A stretch of 64,000 bases of DNA from Amphibacillus sp. MSJ-3 (GCF_018919165.1 NZ_JAHLQM010000001.1:1-64000); one strand, 5' to 3'. Shown: positions 52,082-61,725, counted from the first letter of the stretch. Translations and numbers: made by a program. Notes: generated by a model not told the origin, from the sequence alone.

Positions 52082-53533
52082 CTAATTAATCTTGTCAATG
52101 CTAAGTTGTTTATTTTCTTCTAGGTATTCAGCAATTAATTGTTCGGTACCAGAACGTCTAATTTGGTAATCTCTTACACCTTTTGTTTCGATAAAATACA
52201 CTTCCACTCTACTGTTATTTAAAAAACACTCCCGATCTATCCACTGATCCCACTCTTGATGAAAACCTCTTGTAACTTCGACAATAACAGCTTGATCTTG
52301 ACTAGCTAAAAGTTCACGTTCTAGAGCATAGACCTTACTAACTTGTGAAAAGGTGATTTCCTTAGCTCGAGGATTAGCAAAGACCATGTGATGTATAGGG
52401 GTTTCACGCTTTCGAGTTATTTCAAATAAGCCCAAACGAGTAAAACCGTAAATTTCAACCCGGGTTGGATCCATTTGACATGCTCTTGATAATCTTTCAT
52501 TTATTTTAGCTTTGTGATTTTTATTTTTCATTCTTATAAAGTCAATCACAATCATACCAGAGAGATTTCGTAGGCGAATTTGCTTTGCGATTTCATCAAC
52601 TGCAATGCAATTTACTTTATAAGCAAAGTTTTGTTGATTTGTTTTACCAGTGAAGCCCGACGAATTCACATCAATCACAGTTAGTGCTTCTGTTTGATCT
52701 ATCACAATTGTGACACCGTGTTCACAATGAACAACCGGATTCAAAAGTTGTTGAATAGATTCTTCAATAGGAATAGGCATGTCCTTAGCTAATTGTTGAT
52801 TCCATTTTACCTTTGTTTCAAGTTCTGGATAACGCTTTTTAATTTGTTTTACCGTTGAAACTTGGTCACAGACAATATGATTAATATCACAAAATGGGAA
52901 ACGCCGAATAAAGCGATCAGTCACTGTATGGTCAAGCCGGAGAATCTTAGGTGGTTGCATTTTCTTTCCATCTAGCAAGAGTTCACGCCAAATCGCTCGC
53001 AATTGTTCCACTTGATGAATAAGAGCATCAACAGAAAACTGCTTCGCTTGGGTCCGAATAATTAAACCTTCTTCACCCTGACAAACGTGTCCTAATTCAG
53101 ACTTTAACGTTTTTTCTTCTTCATGTGTTAACTTTTTAGATGCAGCTAAATAATTACCGAAAGGGAGATAAACGAGCACTTGATTAGCAATGGCTATATT
53201 CATCGTTAATCTTGCCCCTTTATCCTGGTAGGCATCTTTTATGACTTGGACAATAACAGTTTGACCTTCATATAGCCAAGACTCTATTGACTTTTTCCCA
53301 TCTTTTCTTGAATCAGGGATTTGGCCTTTTTCCAAATAAGCTAATTGTGATAAACCGATGTCTACAAAGGCTGCCTGTAAACCTTGATCAACATTGATAA
53401 TTTTACCAAGGAAAATTGAACCGACAAGTTGCGGTGCATCGGGTCGGTCAACCGCTAGTTCAATGAGTTGATTATCTTTTACAGCCATCCCAAGTTTCTC
53501 GGTTGCTTTTGTTGATATGATTAAATCAAGCAT
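52082..53533 (-). CDS. rng: Ribonuclease G/E family protein
   Basis: A 483-residue endoribonuclease-type protein. An N-terminal S1-like domain (about 35-125, with GSIFLGKIINVDQGLQAAFVDIG) precedes the RNase E/G catalytic domain, which has TVIDVNSSGFTG and VIDFIRMKN carrying the conserved metal-binding aspartates (about residues 290-340). The zinc-link cysteines of E. coli RNase E are not evident. The ATG at 53533 is preferred, with TGAGGT 5 nt upstream. It lies between spoIVFB and rplU; B. subtilis has no such gene here, but many Bacillaceae do. Confidence 0.9.
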   Translation of the reverse strand: MLDLIISTKATEKLGMAVKDNQLIELAVDRPDAPQLVGSIFLGKIINVDQGLQAAFVDIGLSQLAYLEKGQIPDSRKDGKKSIESWLYEGQTVIVQVIKDAYQDKGARLTMNIAIANQVLVYLPFGNYLAASKKLTHEEEKTLKSELGHVCQGEEGLIIRTQAKQFSVDALIHQVEQLRAIWRELLLDGKKMQPPKILRLDHTVTDRFIRRFPFCDINHIVCDQVSTVKQIKKRYPELETKVKWNQQLAKDMPIPIEESIQQLLNPVVHCEHGVTIVIDQTEALTVIDVNSSGFTGKTNQQNFAYKVNCIAVDEIAKQIRLRNLSGMIVIDFIRMKNKNHKAKINERLSRACQMDPTRVEIYGFTRLGLFEITRKRETPIHHMVFANPRAKEITFSQVSKVYALERELLASQDQAVIVEVTRGFHQEWDQWIDRECFLNNSRVEVYFIETKGVRDYQIRRSGTEQLIAEYLEENKQLSIDKIN

Positions 53534-53541
53534 AATAAACC

Positions 53542-54396
53542 TCATTTCGTTCCATGCTCAATCAAATCGTCTAAACGAGCATGATGTTGTCCTTTTTTAA
53601 AATAGTAGGAAAGACAATCCGATTCACTTGTTACCATCTGCCGATCACGTATTAAAATTGGATGATAACGATTCAAGTATAATTGTGTGAAGACATCTTT
53701 TAGAAGGGTTTGACTTGTAAATGTCAATGGCATCAAGTGGTCAGAACGCTTTTTTTGATTCATTCTAGTTAATAAAAAACGTTGATAAACATATAATCGT
53801 CGTTTCCATTCTAATAGATTTTCCCAAATAAGAAAAGTAAACAGAACAAATAAGTTTATGATTGCTTGATCAAAATGTATCATTACCATAAAAAGAAGGG
53901 TCAAACAGGATAACGAAATTATAATGGTTTCTTGGTAAGCTTTTTTAAAAGGAAAAAAATAATTCAAACTAATATTTAATAACTTACCACCATCGAGTGG
54001 CCAAACGGGAATTAAATTAAAACACAAAATTAAACTATTATACCGGAAAGCAAAGTTAATTAAGTCGGGATCTACGCTATCAAATGTTTGAATCAGGAGT
54101 AATATAATGAAGATAAATAGATGTTGCAATGGACCTGAAACCGTAACAAATAGTTGTTCTTTCATGGGCTTATTCAAATGCTCTTCTGTTTCCATTACGC
54201 CACCAAAAATCCATAGTGTAATCCTGCGAATATCCCACTTAAAATGCTTTGCCATAAGGTAGTGACCAAATTCATGCCAGCTAACAATCAAAAAAATAAT
54301 TGTAATTTCAAAGAACATCCCTGTCATGATCGAGAGAATAAAAATAAACCAAATGGATGGATGTAAGTAAATAAAATGGTTCTTATTTAGGATCAT
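53542..54396 (-). CDS. spoIVFB: SpoIVFB-like intramembrane metalloprotease
   Basis: A 284-residue site-2-protease family member that processes pro-sigma-K in the mother cell during sporulation. The zinc motif HEFGH is at about 41-45 and the third ligand Asp is in PVWPLDGGK near 135. Several transmembrane helices surround these, and the C-terminal third is a soluble CBS-like segment. The ATG at 54396 overlaps the end of spoIVFA by 14 nt. Both partners, plus bofC, are present in this window. Confidence 0.93.
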   Translation of the reverse strand: MILNKNHFIYLHPSIWFIFILSIMTGMFFEITIIFLIVSWHEFGHYLMAKHFKWDIRRITLWIFGGVMETEEHLNKPMKEQLFVTVSGPLQHLFIFIILLLIQTFDSVDPDLINFAFRYNSLILCFNLIPVWPLDGGKLLNISLNYFFPFKKAYQETIIISLSCLTLLFMVMIHFDQAIINLFVLFTFLIWENLLEWKRRLYVYQRFLLTRMNQKKRSDHLMPLTFTSQTLLKDVFTQLYLNRYHPILIRDRQMVTSESDCLSYYFKKGQHHARLDDLIEHGTK

Positions 54397-55117
54397 TAAC
54401 CGTAATAACCTCAAATGGATCTAAAAATTGATTACCTTTTTGGATTGAGAAATACAGATTAGATCCTTCAGTCTTTGAATTTGATGATGTTCCAATTTGC
54501 TGGCTTGCTTGGACAAATTGATAGGGTCTTACATTGATCTCAGTTAAAAAACCATAAGTCGATTTAGTTTGATTAGGGTGCTGGATAACTACAGTCTTCC
54601 CTGTTTCCCGATCATTACCCGCAAATAAAACAGTACCCTGGTCAATTGAAAATACATCCTGCTGGTCTATCGTTTTAAAGATTACACCTTGTCCATTCGT
54701 ATCAAATGATTCATTAATCACGCCATTTACAGGTAATACTTGCTGATTAGTCACTGGTACAGCGGATTGATCAACAAAAAAGCCTAAGGGTATTCCAAAC
54801 TGTTTCTGGTACCACACATTGACTGTAGCAAATGGAAATTCATCATTCAATTGGCTCGCTAACCACTGCCTTGTTTGACTTGATGTTGGTATGAACTGGA
54901 GTATTACCACGGAAAGTAAAAATAAAAAACCAGCCATGATTATTTGCTTCACAAAATAGGGGGTCTGTTGTTCTGTATCGTTCTGTTTTTGTTTAACTTG
55001 TTTAGCTGCTATTGGTTTAATCGATTGCTTTTTAGACGAACGCTCAAGTGCTTTTAACTTAATTGCTTTTCGTTTAGCTAATGATTTCCGAACTTCATTT
55101 AAATCTCGCCTCATCAC
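54383..55117 (-). CDS. spoIVFA: SpoIVFA-like regulator of SpoIVFB
   Basis: A 244-residue protein with a Lys-rich cytoplasmic N-terminus, one transmembrane helix (about 75-93) and an external M23/LytM-like domain (about 140-240) containing GVINESFDTNGQGVIF and the GKTVVIQHPNQTKSTYGFL stretch. The catalytic histidines of active LytM peptidases are mostly missing, in line with its regulatory role holding SpoIVFB and BofA in complex. Overlaps spoIVFB. Confidence 0.88.
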   Translation of the reverse strand: MMRRDLNEVRKSLAKRKAIKLKALERSSKKQSIKPIAAKQVKQKQNDTEQQTPYFVKQIIMAGFLFLLSVVILQFIPTSSQTRQWLASQLNDEFPFATVNVWYQKQFGIPLGFFVDQSAVPVTNQQVLPVNGVINESFDTNGQGVIFKTIDQQDVFSIDQGTVLFAGNDRETGKTVVIQHPNQTKSTYGFLTEINVRPYQFVQASQQIGTSSNSKTEGSNLYFSIQKGNQFLDPFEVITVNDPK

Positions 55118-55180
55118 TACTCACAACCTTCAATATGCATTTGTACAAGTTTATTCATCCATATGAAAATTATGAATCGA

Positions 55181-55440
55181 TCAAGTGATAAAGTGAAACT
55201 TCAATCAGCGGGCTTCCGACCTACAAGACTTAGTTCATACAGACCATAGGACGTGTTAAGTTAAGTTTAGTCTACCCTCCCCTATCCACCATTGAATGGG
55301 ACTGGGACTGCGGTTACTCGTCCCAGCGGAAATATTTGCGGTTACTCGTCCCAGCGGAAACATTTGTTACTACTACAAAGGTATGACCTAAAGGGCCTTG
55401 AAGCAATCAGGCTCTTACCGGCAGTTGCACTGTGATATAG
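55181..55440 (-). repeat. Dispersed intergenic repeat, copy F (opposite orientation, two tandem subunits)
   Basis: Reads on the minus strand from CACAGTGCAACTGCCGGTAAGAG through CTTCAAGGCCC, GGTCATACCTTTGTAGTA, two 28-nt subunits built on CCGCTGGGACGAGTAACCGC (55310-55337 and 55338-55365), GTCCCAGTCCCA, the GTCCTATGGTCTGTATGA block, and ends CCCGCTGATTGAAGTTTCACTTTAT. It lies between spoIVFA and minD. Confidence 0.87.
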
Positions 55441-55473
55441 AAATACGACTATCAATAATTGCCTAGAAGAATA

Positions 55474-55520
55474 AAAAACCCGAACGATTTCCCCAAAAAA
55501 TCAGTTCGGATAGTATGGTT
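55474..55520 (-). terminator. Terminator of the mre-min operon
   Basis: On the minus strand CCGAACTGATTTTTT and AAATCGTTCGG arms form a stem over GGGG and are followed by TTTTTT, about 70 nt after the minD stop codon. Confidence 0.88.
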
Positions 55521-55587
55521 AAAATAGTATTGTTCTCCACCACTTCATTATCATTTTCATTTAGCAGCTAAATCTTCTATTCAAATA

Positions 55588-56385
55588 TTAATCACGTAAA
55601 CCTAAGAATTTCTTTACTTTAGTGAACATCCCTTTTTCTTCAGAGAATGATTGTAACGGAACTGATTCTCCTAAAATCCTACGTGCGATATTGCGATAAG
55701 AAATCGATGCTTTTGTCTTTGGTTGAAAAGCAATAGGTTCACCATGATTAGAAGCTTTAATCACCTCGTCATCATCAGCAACAATACCTAACAAATCGAT
55801 TGCTAAGACTTGAACTATTTCGTCAATCGTCATCATGTCACCTGTTTTCATCATATGATTTCGAATTCGATTAACGACTAACTTAGGTGGCTCGATTTCT
55901 TCTTGTTCTAGTAACCCAATAATTCGATCAGCATCACGTACACTTGACTTTTCAGGTGTTGTAATAACAATCGCATGATCAGCTCCTGCAACCGCATTTT
56001 TATAACCTTGTTCAATTCCAGCAGGACAATCAATAATAATATAATCGAATTCCTTTTTTAGCTCTGAAATCATTTCAATCATAGCTTCTGGAGTTAAATC
56101 ATTTTTATCACTTGTTTGCGCTGCTGGTAGCAAATATAAATAATCAAAACGTTTATCTTTAATTAAAGCTTGCTTAAGCTTACATTTTTTTAAGGAAACA
56201 TCAATAATATCATAAATAATTCGGTTTTCTAATCCCATCACAACATCAAGATTACGGAGTCCAATATCAGTATCCATTAAACAGACTTTCTTTCCCATTA
56301 ATGCTAATGCAGTTCCTAAATTAGCAGTCGTTGTTGTCTTACCAACGCCACCTTTTCCTGAAGTAATCACTATTGCCTCAGCCAT
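55588..56385 (-). CDS. minD: Septum site-determining ATPase MinD
   Basis: A 265-residue ParA/MinD-type ATPase that recruits MinC to the membrane and blocks polar division. The deviant Walker A KGGVGKTTTTANLG is near 11-24; switch regions DTDIGLRNLD and DCPAG follow. The C-terminal amphipathic membrane-targeting helix (KGMFTKVKKFLGL) is present. It overlaps minC by 8 nt. Confidence 0.97.
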   Translation of the reverse strand: MAEAIVITSGKGGVGKTTTTANLGTALALMGKKVCLMDTDIGLRNLDVVMGLENRIIYDIIDVSLKKCKLKQALIKDKRFDYLYLLPAAQTSDKNDLTPEAMIEMISELKKEFDYIIIDCPAGIEQGYKNAVAGADHAIVITTPEKSSVRDADRIIGLLEQEEIEPPKLVVNRIRNHMMKTGDMMTIDEIVQVLAIDLLGIVADDDEVIKASNHGEPIAFQPKTKASISYRNIARRILGESVPLQSFSEEKGMFTKVKKFLGLRD

Positions 56386-57061
56386 TTAAAACACTCCTTT
56401 CAAAACCATTTAATTCCGGTCTTTTTTTGGCAACAACTTGCAATCGATCGATGATAATTTTATTTGAGTCGTCTATATAACCGCATTCCATATAAACACC
56501 CTCTGTTTCGTAGTCAGGAGAGCGACTATAAAGATCAGAAATACGTAGTTGAACGGGATTCATATATGATGCCATAATCACTGCAGATACATTCCCCTTC
56601 ATACCTGCATGGGCAATACCTTGTAAACTTCCCATTATAAAAATATTCCCTGTAGCTTTTACTGTTCCACCTGGATTTACATCTCCAATTAACAATAGAT
56701 CACCAGTCACTTCAATAACTTGACCAGAACGAACCGTTTTCGTTAGAACTTGAATCTCACTTTCCTCTTTCCATCTGAGGGCATCTTCTTTTAAAATAAC
56801 ATTGGATTCAATATCCTGAATGACTAACTTATTCTTTTGTCTGATCAATTGACGCAATTGATCCTCTTGATCACTATGTAAAAGGCGATTACCTAATTGA
56901 ACATTTATTCTAACTAGAGATTCTACAACATCAAGTTCATCGTATGAAAGTGCCTTGTCTAGCTCTTTCAATAAAGTATCAAAAGAGCATGAATCATCTA
57001 GATAAAGCGTCAGCCCATCACGTGTTCCTTTAATTGTGACGTATTGATTTTTTCCAATCAA
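56378..57061 (-). CDS. minC: Septum site-determining protein MinC
   Basis: A 227-residue FtsZ inhibitor with an N-terminal FtsZ-binding domain (QYVTIKGTRDGLTLYLDD start) and a C-terminal beta-helix domain (from about 105: GDLLLIGDVNPGGTVKATGNIFIMG) that binds MinD. A TTG at 57061 is chosen as the start because AGGAGGTG lies 5 nt upstream; the longer frame to 57124 would overlap mreD and extend the family N-terminus by 21 residues. Confidence 0.93.
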   Translation of the reverse strand: MIGKNQYVTIKGTRDGLTLYLDDSCSFDTLLKELDKALSYDELDVVESLVRINVQLGNRLLHSDQEDQLRQLIRQKNKLVIQDIESNVILKEDALRWKEESEIQVLTKTVRSGQVIEVTGDLLLIGDVNPGGTVKATGNIFIMGSLQGIAHAGMKGNVSAVIMASYMNPVQLRISDLYSRSPDYETEGVYMECGYIDDSNKIIIDRLQVVAKKRPELNGFERSVLNG

Positions 57062-57098
57062 GGGCACACCTCCTATTGCTAAAGTTTGTTGTAAATAA

Positions 57099-57641
57099 CT
57101 AATGTGCCGATTGCTTATGATCAAACCGTTCGTTAGACCATTTTACCAATCTCTTCTTTAAAAGTAAGTAAAACAGAAAAAATAGAATCATGTTTACAAT
57201 CAATGTCGGCATAAGTCGATGAGATAAATATACTGTTAAATCCATTCGAACGACACCAATAAATTGATAAATCAAATAGAGTAAAAAATCAACAACCCCA
57301 ATGCTCACGAATGTTAACATAGTAGCGACATAAAAATTCGCATGTAGAACTTTTCGCATACCATGAACAAAGAAAACTAATATCGAATAGCTAAACATAT
57401 AAACACCTATAATATCGGTATAAATGATATCAATGATTAATCCTGATAGAATCGCAAATATCAAAACATAGTAGGTATTCTCTAAATCATAAAATAACTT
57501 AAGTAATATTAAAAATAGAAGAACAGAATGAATAACAACAATCCATCCCGCTTCTGATATACTGGTTGGGACAAGTTGAACTGCTGCACCTTGTAAGACA
57601 ATTAACAAGGTGAGAATAAGTGGGAGGTATACTCTAGACAT
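57099..57641 (-). CDS. mreD: Rod shape-determining protein MreD
   Basis: A 180-residue integral membrane protein with about five to six helices and few charged residues, a subunit of the elongasome with MreC and RodA. It joins mreC at its stop codon (overlap of one base). Weak primary conservation is usual for MreD; the call rests on topology and the mreB-mreC-mreD-minC order. Confidence 0.92.
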   Translation of the reverse strand: MSRVYLPLILTLLIVLQGAAVQLVPTSISEAGWIVVIHSVLLFLILLKLFYDLENTYYVLIFAILSGLIIDIIYTDIIGVYMFSYSILVFFVHGMRKVLHANFYVATMLTFVSIGVVDFLLYLIYQFIGVVRMDLTVYLSHRLMPTLIVNMILFFLFYLLLKKRLVKWSNERFDHKQSAH

Positions 57642-58519
57642 CAGTCTTCCTCCTCACTTACATCAGCGCTAGTACTTGTTTCCAAATCACGATCAATTAC
57701 AATAACATGTCTTAAATCATTCACATTAGCTGACGGTTCTACATAAGCAATCTGAGTTAAACCATATTGATCAGTTGTTAGTTCCTCAATAACGCCAATT
57801 TCTAAACCATGGGGGAAGACACCACCTAATCCAGATGAAAAAACAGGGGCGCCTTCAGGAATTTCCTCATAATACTCAGTAAACTCTAACAACAATTTAT
57901 CATGCTCTTCGTTATATCCTAAAATAAATCCACGCGCATCTTCATCATCTTCAGATAGATTTACATTGACGGCAATTCGGTTGGAACGGTCGAATCCATT
58001 TAATAAAAGAACTGTGGAAGTGAATTGAGATGCTGATTGAATCTTCCCAATCATGCCTTCAGCAGTAATAACTGCCATATCCTTTTCAACTCCATCTTGT
58101 TTCCCTTTATCAATTGTTACTTGTTTGAACCATTGCTCAGGACTTCGAGCAATCACAGTTGCTTGAATTGGCGTATAATCGCGAATACTTTCTGTTTTAT
58201 CAAGCAGATTCATTAACTCTTGGTTTTCTTTGCGGAGTTCTTGAACTTCATACAATATTTTCTGATATTGTCCTAAGTTTTCTTTTAAAACTTGATTCTC
58301 GTCATACATATCTATCATACTATCTATATTTGAAAAAAAACTCGACACATAATTAACAGGTGTTAGAACAATTTGTTGCATCCAGCCAAAGGTGTCTTGA
58401 AAAAACTCTTCTATTGTCGAACGTTGCTCACGATCTGTTAATGAAAACCCAATTAAACCGACCAAAACAATTAGCGCTAATAAAATCGTAAATAGACGCT
58501 TTCTTCGAAAAAAAGACAT
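57641..58519 (-). CDS. mreC: Rod shape-determining protein MreC
   Basis: A 292-residue bitopic protein: a short basic N-terminus, a transmembrane helix (about 10-26), a coiled coil (about 65-105, ENQVLKENLGQYQKILYEV) and two beta barrels (about 115-275). It organises lateral-wall synthesis outside the membrane. The acidic tail (last 15 residues) is typical. Confidence 0.95.
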   Translation of the reverse strand: MSFFRRKRLFTILLALIVLVGLIGFSLTDREQRSTIEEFFQDTFGWMQQIVLTPVNYVSSFFSNIDSMIDMYDENQVLKENLGQYQKILYEVQELRKENQELMNLLDKTESIRDYTPIQATVIARSPEQWFKQVTIDKGKQDGVEKDMAVITAEGMIGKIQSASQFTSTVLLLNGFDRSNRIAVNVNLSEDDEDARGFILGYNEEHDKLLLEFTEYYEEIPEGAPVFSSGLGGVFPHGLEIGVIEELTTDQYGLTQIAYVEPSANVNDLRHVIVIDRDLETSTSADVSEEED

Positions 58520-58533
58520 CGCTAATCCTCCAT

Positions 58534-59574
58534 TTAATCTAAACTAGAACGTGATGAAATATTAGGATAAGACCTGAAGTGGTCAAGATATTCAAGGGCT
58601 TTTCCAGTCCCGATTGCAACATTATCAAGTGGTTGATCGGCAATAAAAACAGGCATATGTGTCTTTTCAGAAATGACCTCATCTAGGCCATGAAGCAAAG
58701 CGCCACCTCCAGACAAAACAATTCCCCGCTCCATTACATCAGCTGCAAGTTCAGGTGGTGTTTTTTCCAATGTATCTTTTATTGAATCGACAATTGCAGA
58801 TATCGTATCCGTTAATGCACTAGTAATTTCGTTTGCCGTTATAGTAATTGTTTTAGGCAATCCTGTCAATAAATCTCGACCTCTTACATCCATTTCCGGA
58901 TTATCAACCTGTACATTGGCTGAACCAATATCCATCTTAATTGATTCTGCTGTTCTTTCTCCAATCATCAAACTATATTTCTTCCGAATATATTGTGTGA
59001 TCGCCTGGTCCATATCATCACCAGCTGTTCTTACAGATACACTAGTCACAATACCTCCTAATGAAATAACAGCTACTTCTGTTGTTCCACCACCAATATC
59101 AACAATTAAGCTACCTGTTGGATCCCAAACAGGCAAACCTGCGCCAATAGCTGTTGCAAACGGCTCGGCTATTGGGAAAGCATCCTTAGCACCCGCTTGC
59201 TTAGTTGCATCAATAACAGCACGTTCTTCCACCATTGTAATGCCTGATGGAACACAAACCATCACATTAGGCTTACGCGCAAAAGAAGAACGGCTCTTTT
59301 GGGCCAAACGAATATAATACTTCATCATAATTGCTGTTATATCATAATCTGCAATTACCCCACCTTGCATTGGGCGAATAACTGAAATGTTCCCAGGTGT
59401 TCGACCAATCATATTTCGAGCATTACTTCCTACTGCCTCAATTTCTCCTGTAGAGTTATTCATAGCTACCACTGTAGGTTCTCGAACAATAACCCCTTTA
59501 CCATTTAAATACACTAATGTATTTGCAGTACCTAAATCAATTCCTAAATCTTGTCCAAAATTAAACTTCGCCAT
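58534..59574 (-). CDS. mreB: Rod shape-determining actin homologue MreB
   Basis: A 346-residue actin-like ATPase that forms membrane filaments guiding cell-wall synthesis. The phosphate-1 motif [14 protein letters not shown] is near residue 8-21, phosphate-2 [13 protein letters not shown] near 165, and the adenosine motif [14 protein letters not shown] near 290. The ATG at 59574 is chosen because GAGGA lies upstream; the frame runs seven codons further. First gene of mreBCD-minCD. Confidence 0.97.
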   Translation of the reverse strand: MAKFNFGQDLGIDLGTANTLVYLNGKGVIVREPTVVAMNNSTGEIEAVGSNARNMIGRTPGNISVIRPMQGGVIADYDITAIMMKYYIRLAQKSRSSFARKPNVMVCVPSGITMVEERAVIDATKQAGAKDAFPIAEPFATAIGAGLPVWDPTGSLIVDIGGGTTEVAVISLGGIVTSVSVRTAGDDMDQAITQYIRKKYSLMIGERTAESIKMDIGSANVQVDNPEMDVRGRDLLTGLPKTITITANEITSALTDTISAIVDSIKDTLEKTPPELAADVMERGIVLSGGGALLHGLDEVISEKTHMPVFIADQPLDNVAIGTGKALEYLDHFRSYPNISSRSSLD

Positions 59575-59837
59575 CTTGATCGTCCTCTCTAACAATAAGG
59601 GAATTTAACGAGTTATCCTTGCTATCCTTTAATTGTAAACCATTTTAAATATATATTCAAAAATATCTCCGTCATTATTATATTGATCGTTTATCCTTTA
59701 CCAACTTACCGGAAGAACCCCTTCCAACGATTCAAAAAAAGGGTAAGACTATATGCTGTAGATAAGGGTAGAATCCAGTGAGTAAAGAAAGAAATGATCA
59801 TTCTGATTTCTATCCATCTTAGTTTAACATAATTAGA
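59575..59837. other. Intergenic region between radC terminator and mreB
   Basis: Presumably holds the mreB promoter. I see no reading frame or RNA motif that I can name. Confidence 0.5.
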
Positions 59838-59874
59838 AACACCTTACGCAAGAAATAATCTTAGCGTAAGGCGC
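59838..59874 (-). terminator. Hairpin terminator of radC
   Basis: On the minus strand CGCCTTACGC pairs with GCGTAAGGTG around a 14-nt loop about 60 nt after the radC stop codon, followed by a T-rich stretch. Confidence 0.75.
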
Positions 59875-59933
59875 TACTTAAAAATTACTCGCTTATTTAA
59901 TTATACGAGAATCGGTGAAAAATTGATAGTGTT

Positions 59934-60074
59934 TCATACATATCCTTTTTCCTTCAGTGAAACAAATTTGTGATCACCAATAATGAGATGATCCAAAAGC
60001 TCAATTCCTATCATTTTTCCGCACTCTATTAATCTTTTTGTTACGTGGATATCTTCTTGAGATGGTGTTGGATC
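59934..60074 (-). CDS. radC: radC 3' exon (46 codons plus stop)
   Basis: The last 46 residues of Rad[16 protein letters not shown], then a [18 protein letters not shown] core and KEKGYV end. The Asp in DPTPS is one of the JAMM metal ligands. The first base follows the CCCTAC end of intron 2, and the reading frame joins in phase 0 to the mini-exon at 61726-61788. RadC is a JAMM/MPN domain protein once linked to DNA repair; its true role is unsettled. Gene order radC-mreB is as in B. subtilis. Confidence 0.94.
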   Translation of the reverse strand, partial: DPTPSQEDIHVTKRLIECGKMIGIELLDHLIIGDHKFVSLKEKGYV

Positions 60075-60119
60075 GTAGGGTCGGCTATCATGGTGCAGAT
60101 ATCTATCTAACCTCCCTCA

Positions 60120-60153
60120 GAACCGGACGTACACTTTTCAATGTATCCGGCTC
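60120..60153 (-). other. Domain V of group II intron 2
   Basis: 34-nt hairpin on the minus strand beginning GAGCCGGATAC and ending GTCCGGTTC, the catalytic core element of group II introns with the AGC triad. It lies 20 nt after the stop codon of the intron-encoded protein, the expected arrangement. Confidence 0.93.
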
Positions 60154-60172
60154 GCCAGTTGACATCTTTTGA

Positions 60173-61276
60173 TTAGAGAGATCGAATAAGCTTTTGCTTC
60201 GGTAAATAAAATCGATCAATATCTGACTTTTTTAACTGCTTTGAAGCTTGTGCCATTGTACAATTAAACTTACGAGAAATTGTTTTCAATAAACTTAGAT
60301 AAGCAAAGTAAAACAACTTTCCCAAAGTTTTGTAGTTAGTAGCATCAGAATAATGATTAGCGACCTGAAAGAGTTCTTGCTGATACATCAAGTGAATTTC
60401 TTTAATAGGTAGGTGTATTAAGGCCCCTCTCATTTTGGGAACTTGATTATGATAATCTCCATACTGAAACATATGCGCACACTTGATCAGCATATGCTGA
60501 GGTACTTCAGCTCGGATTTGATTCAACTTCCAATCACGTTTAATATCATAACCATGTAGGTACAAAGGAGAGGAAAAGTGTGTGAGGTAACATTCATATT
60601 CTTTACCAAGTGCTGAATTCAATATTTGATAAAGTTGCAGGGCTTGTTTTTTAACTGATGGAATTCCTAAAAAAAGCTGATTCTGATCGATAAACACCTT
60701 CAGATCACATACTCTCTCCATCTGTTTAATTAGGGGTAAAATACGAAATGTAATAGATACATCGCTTGTTAATTGCTGATAATACGGTTCATCCCTTTCT
60801 TTAATTTGTTCCAATACTTTAGATAAATACTGTTTAAAGGCTTCACCATCAATATATCCTTTTATTTGATTAAATAAGTAATCTTGAGAGATTGACTTTT
60901 CCTTTATCGTTATAACCCAATTTACATGGACCCAATTCTTTTTAAAATGGGAAATAGTAGTAGAAATCTCTTGTTTTTTATACATATTAATCGTTTGGTC
61001 AACAAAAATAGTTCTAATAAAAAAGGAAGTCGCTGCTATTAACTTCTCAACTTGTCTTGATGGCAATTGCCTAAAATCAATCGGTTGCCTAAACAATTGT
61101 TTAAATTGCCGACAATCATTTTTAGCTTGTCCCGACAGATTCACTCGGTTATCATATACCCTACCCCAAAAATCTTCTTGATAAAAAATCTTATCGCAAT
61201 CCTTAATTCGATGATTTGCCTTAATTCGATCACGCATAATACTTATTTGATTAAAAGGTTTTTTCGTCACATTCAT
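60173..61276 (-). CDS. Degenerate group II intron RT/maturase lacking the RT active site
   Basis: A 367-residue basic protein encoded in domain IV of intron 2. By eye it follows the group II reverse transcriptase layout: a region like RT3 at 114-157 (W-x-x-V-x-W then VITIKEKSIS where DIKxxFD is expected), a region like RT5 at 195-205 (FIDQNQLFLGI where YADD is expected), THFSSPLYLHGYDIKRD at 232-248 matching the usual TH-S-FLGYDI segment, and a maturase domain X at about 285-350 (LMYQQELFQVANHYSDA, LSLLKTISRKF). Catalytic aspartates are absent and no HNH domain follows. It is likely a splicing-only maturase, or a decaying remnant with an open frame. Confidence 0.8.
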   Translation of the reverse strand: MNVTKKPFNQISIMRDRIKANHRIKDCDKIFYQEDFWGRVYDNRVNLSGQAKNDCRQFKQLFRQPIDFRQLPSRQVEKLIAATSFFIRTIFVDQTINMYKKQEISTTISHFKKNWVHVNWVITIKEKSISQDYLFNQIKGYIDGEAFKQYLSKVLEQIKERDEPYYQQLTSDVSITFRILPLIKQMERVCDLKVFIDQNQLFLGIPSVKKQALQLYQILNSALGKEYECYLTHFSSPLYLHGYDIKRDWKLNQIRAEVPQHMLIKCAHMFQYGDYHNQVPKMRGALIHLPIKEIHLMYQQELFQVANHYSDATNYKTLGKLFYFAYLSLLKTISRKFNCTMAQASKQLKKSDIDRFYLPKQKLIRSL

Positions 61277-61725
61277 GACACCTCAATCTATTTTTTGTCA
61301 ACCTGTCCCCCTTTCCCTTGCTAAACAAATTACTGCAAACGTTGAGTACTATGGGGACTCCGTTATCATATTGCTTTAAGCAATTTAGACAATCCCTACC
61401 TTACAATTAATAGAAGATATGTGATGGACAGGTACTCATTTCGACTGTTTCCTTTATTTAAGGATTGTTGAATAAGCCTTATTATAAAAACTACCTGGCG
61501 TGTAGCTCTTATCTTATTCATCTATCAAAATTGATAGATTCCATCCCAAAAACATTAGTCTAGAGTTCAAGCAGTTTAGCCTTTACCATACATCACTTGA
61601 CCTTATCACATCATGCGATTGTCCTTCGATCACGTTTCCGCTAGAAGTTAGATGCTGGTCATAGAACGACATAAGGAGTTCTAGATCATAATTGATCACT
61701 TCTATAAATCACAGTATAGGCGCAC

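Larger units (their letters stand above)
60075..61725 (-). mobile_element. Group II intron 2 in radC (1651 nt)
   Basis: On the minus strand the intron begins GTGCGCC at 61725 directly after a GGC codon and ends CCCTAC at 60075 directly before GAT. Domain V is at 60120-60153 (34 nt, AGC near the start, GTT near the end, GAAA-type loop). Upstream of the encoded protein the RNA carries an ACGGAGTCCCCATAGTA motif (61351-61368) and a GGGAAAGGGGGACAG stretch (about 61304-61318) typical of the domain I/IV junction. Domain VI lies between domain V and the 3' end. The intron ORF sits in domain IV. Removing it joins HNHPSG to DPTPS in RadC. Confidence 0.94.

Noticed and set aside
60055-60090. A damaged RadC metal motif (reading [12 protein letters not shown])
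   Set aside because: The odd residues come from translating through the end of intron 2; the true exon begins at DPTPS and joins to HNHPSG in the mini-exon.
60173-61276. IKGYIDGEAF at residues 138-147 of the intron 2 protein as a LAGLIDADG motif
   Set aside because: It superficially resembles LAGFIDGDG, but no second motif is present at the right distance, and the surrounding residues line up better with the RT3 region of group II reverse transcriptases; the C-terminus fits domain X.
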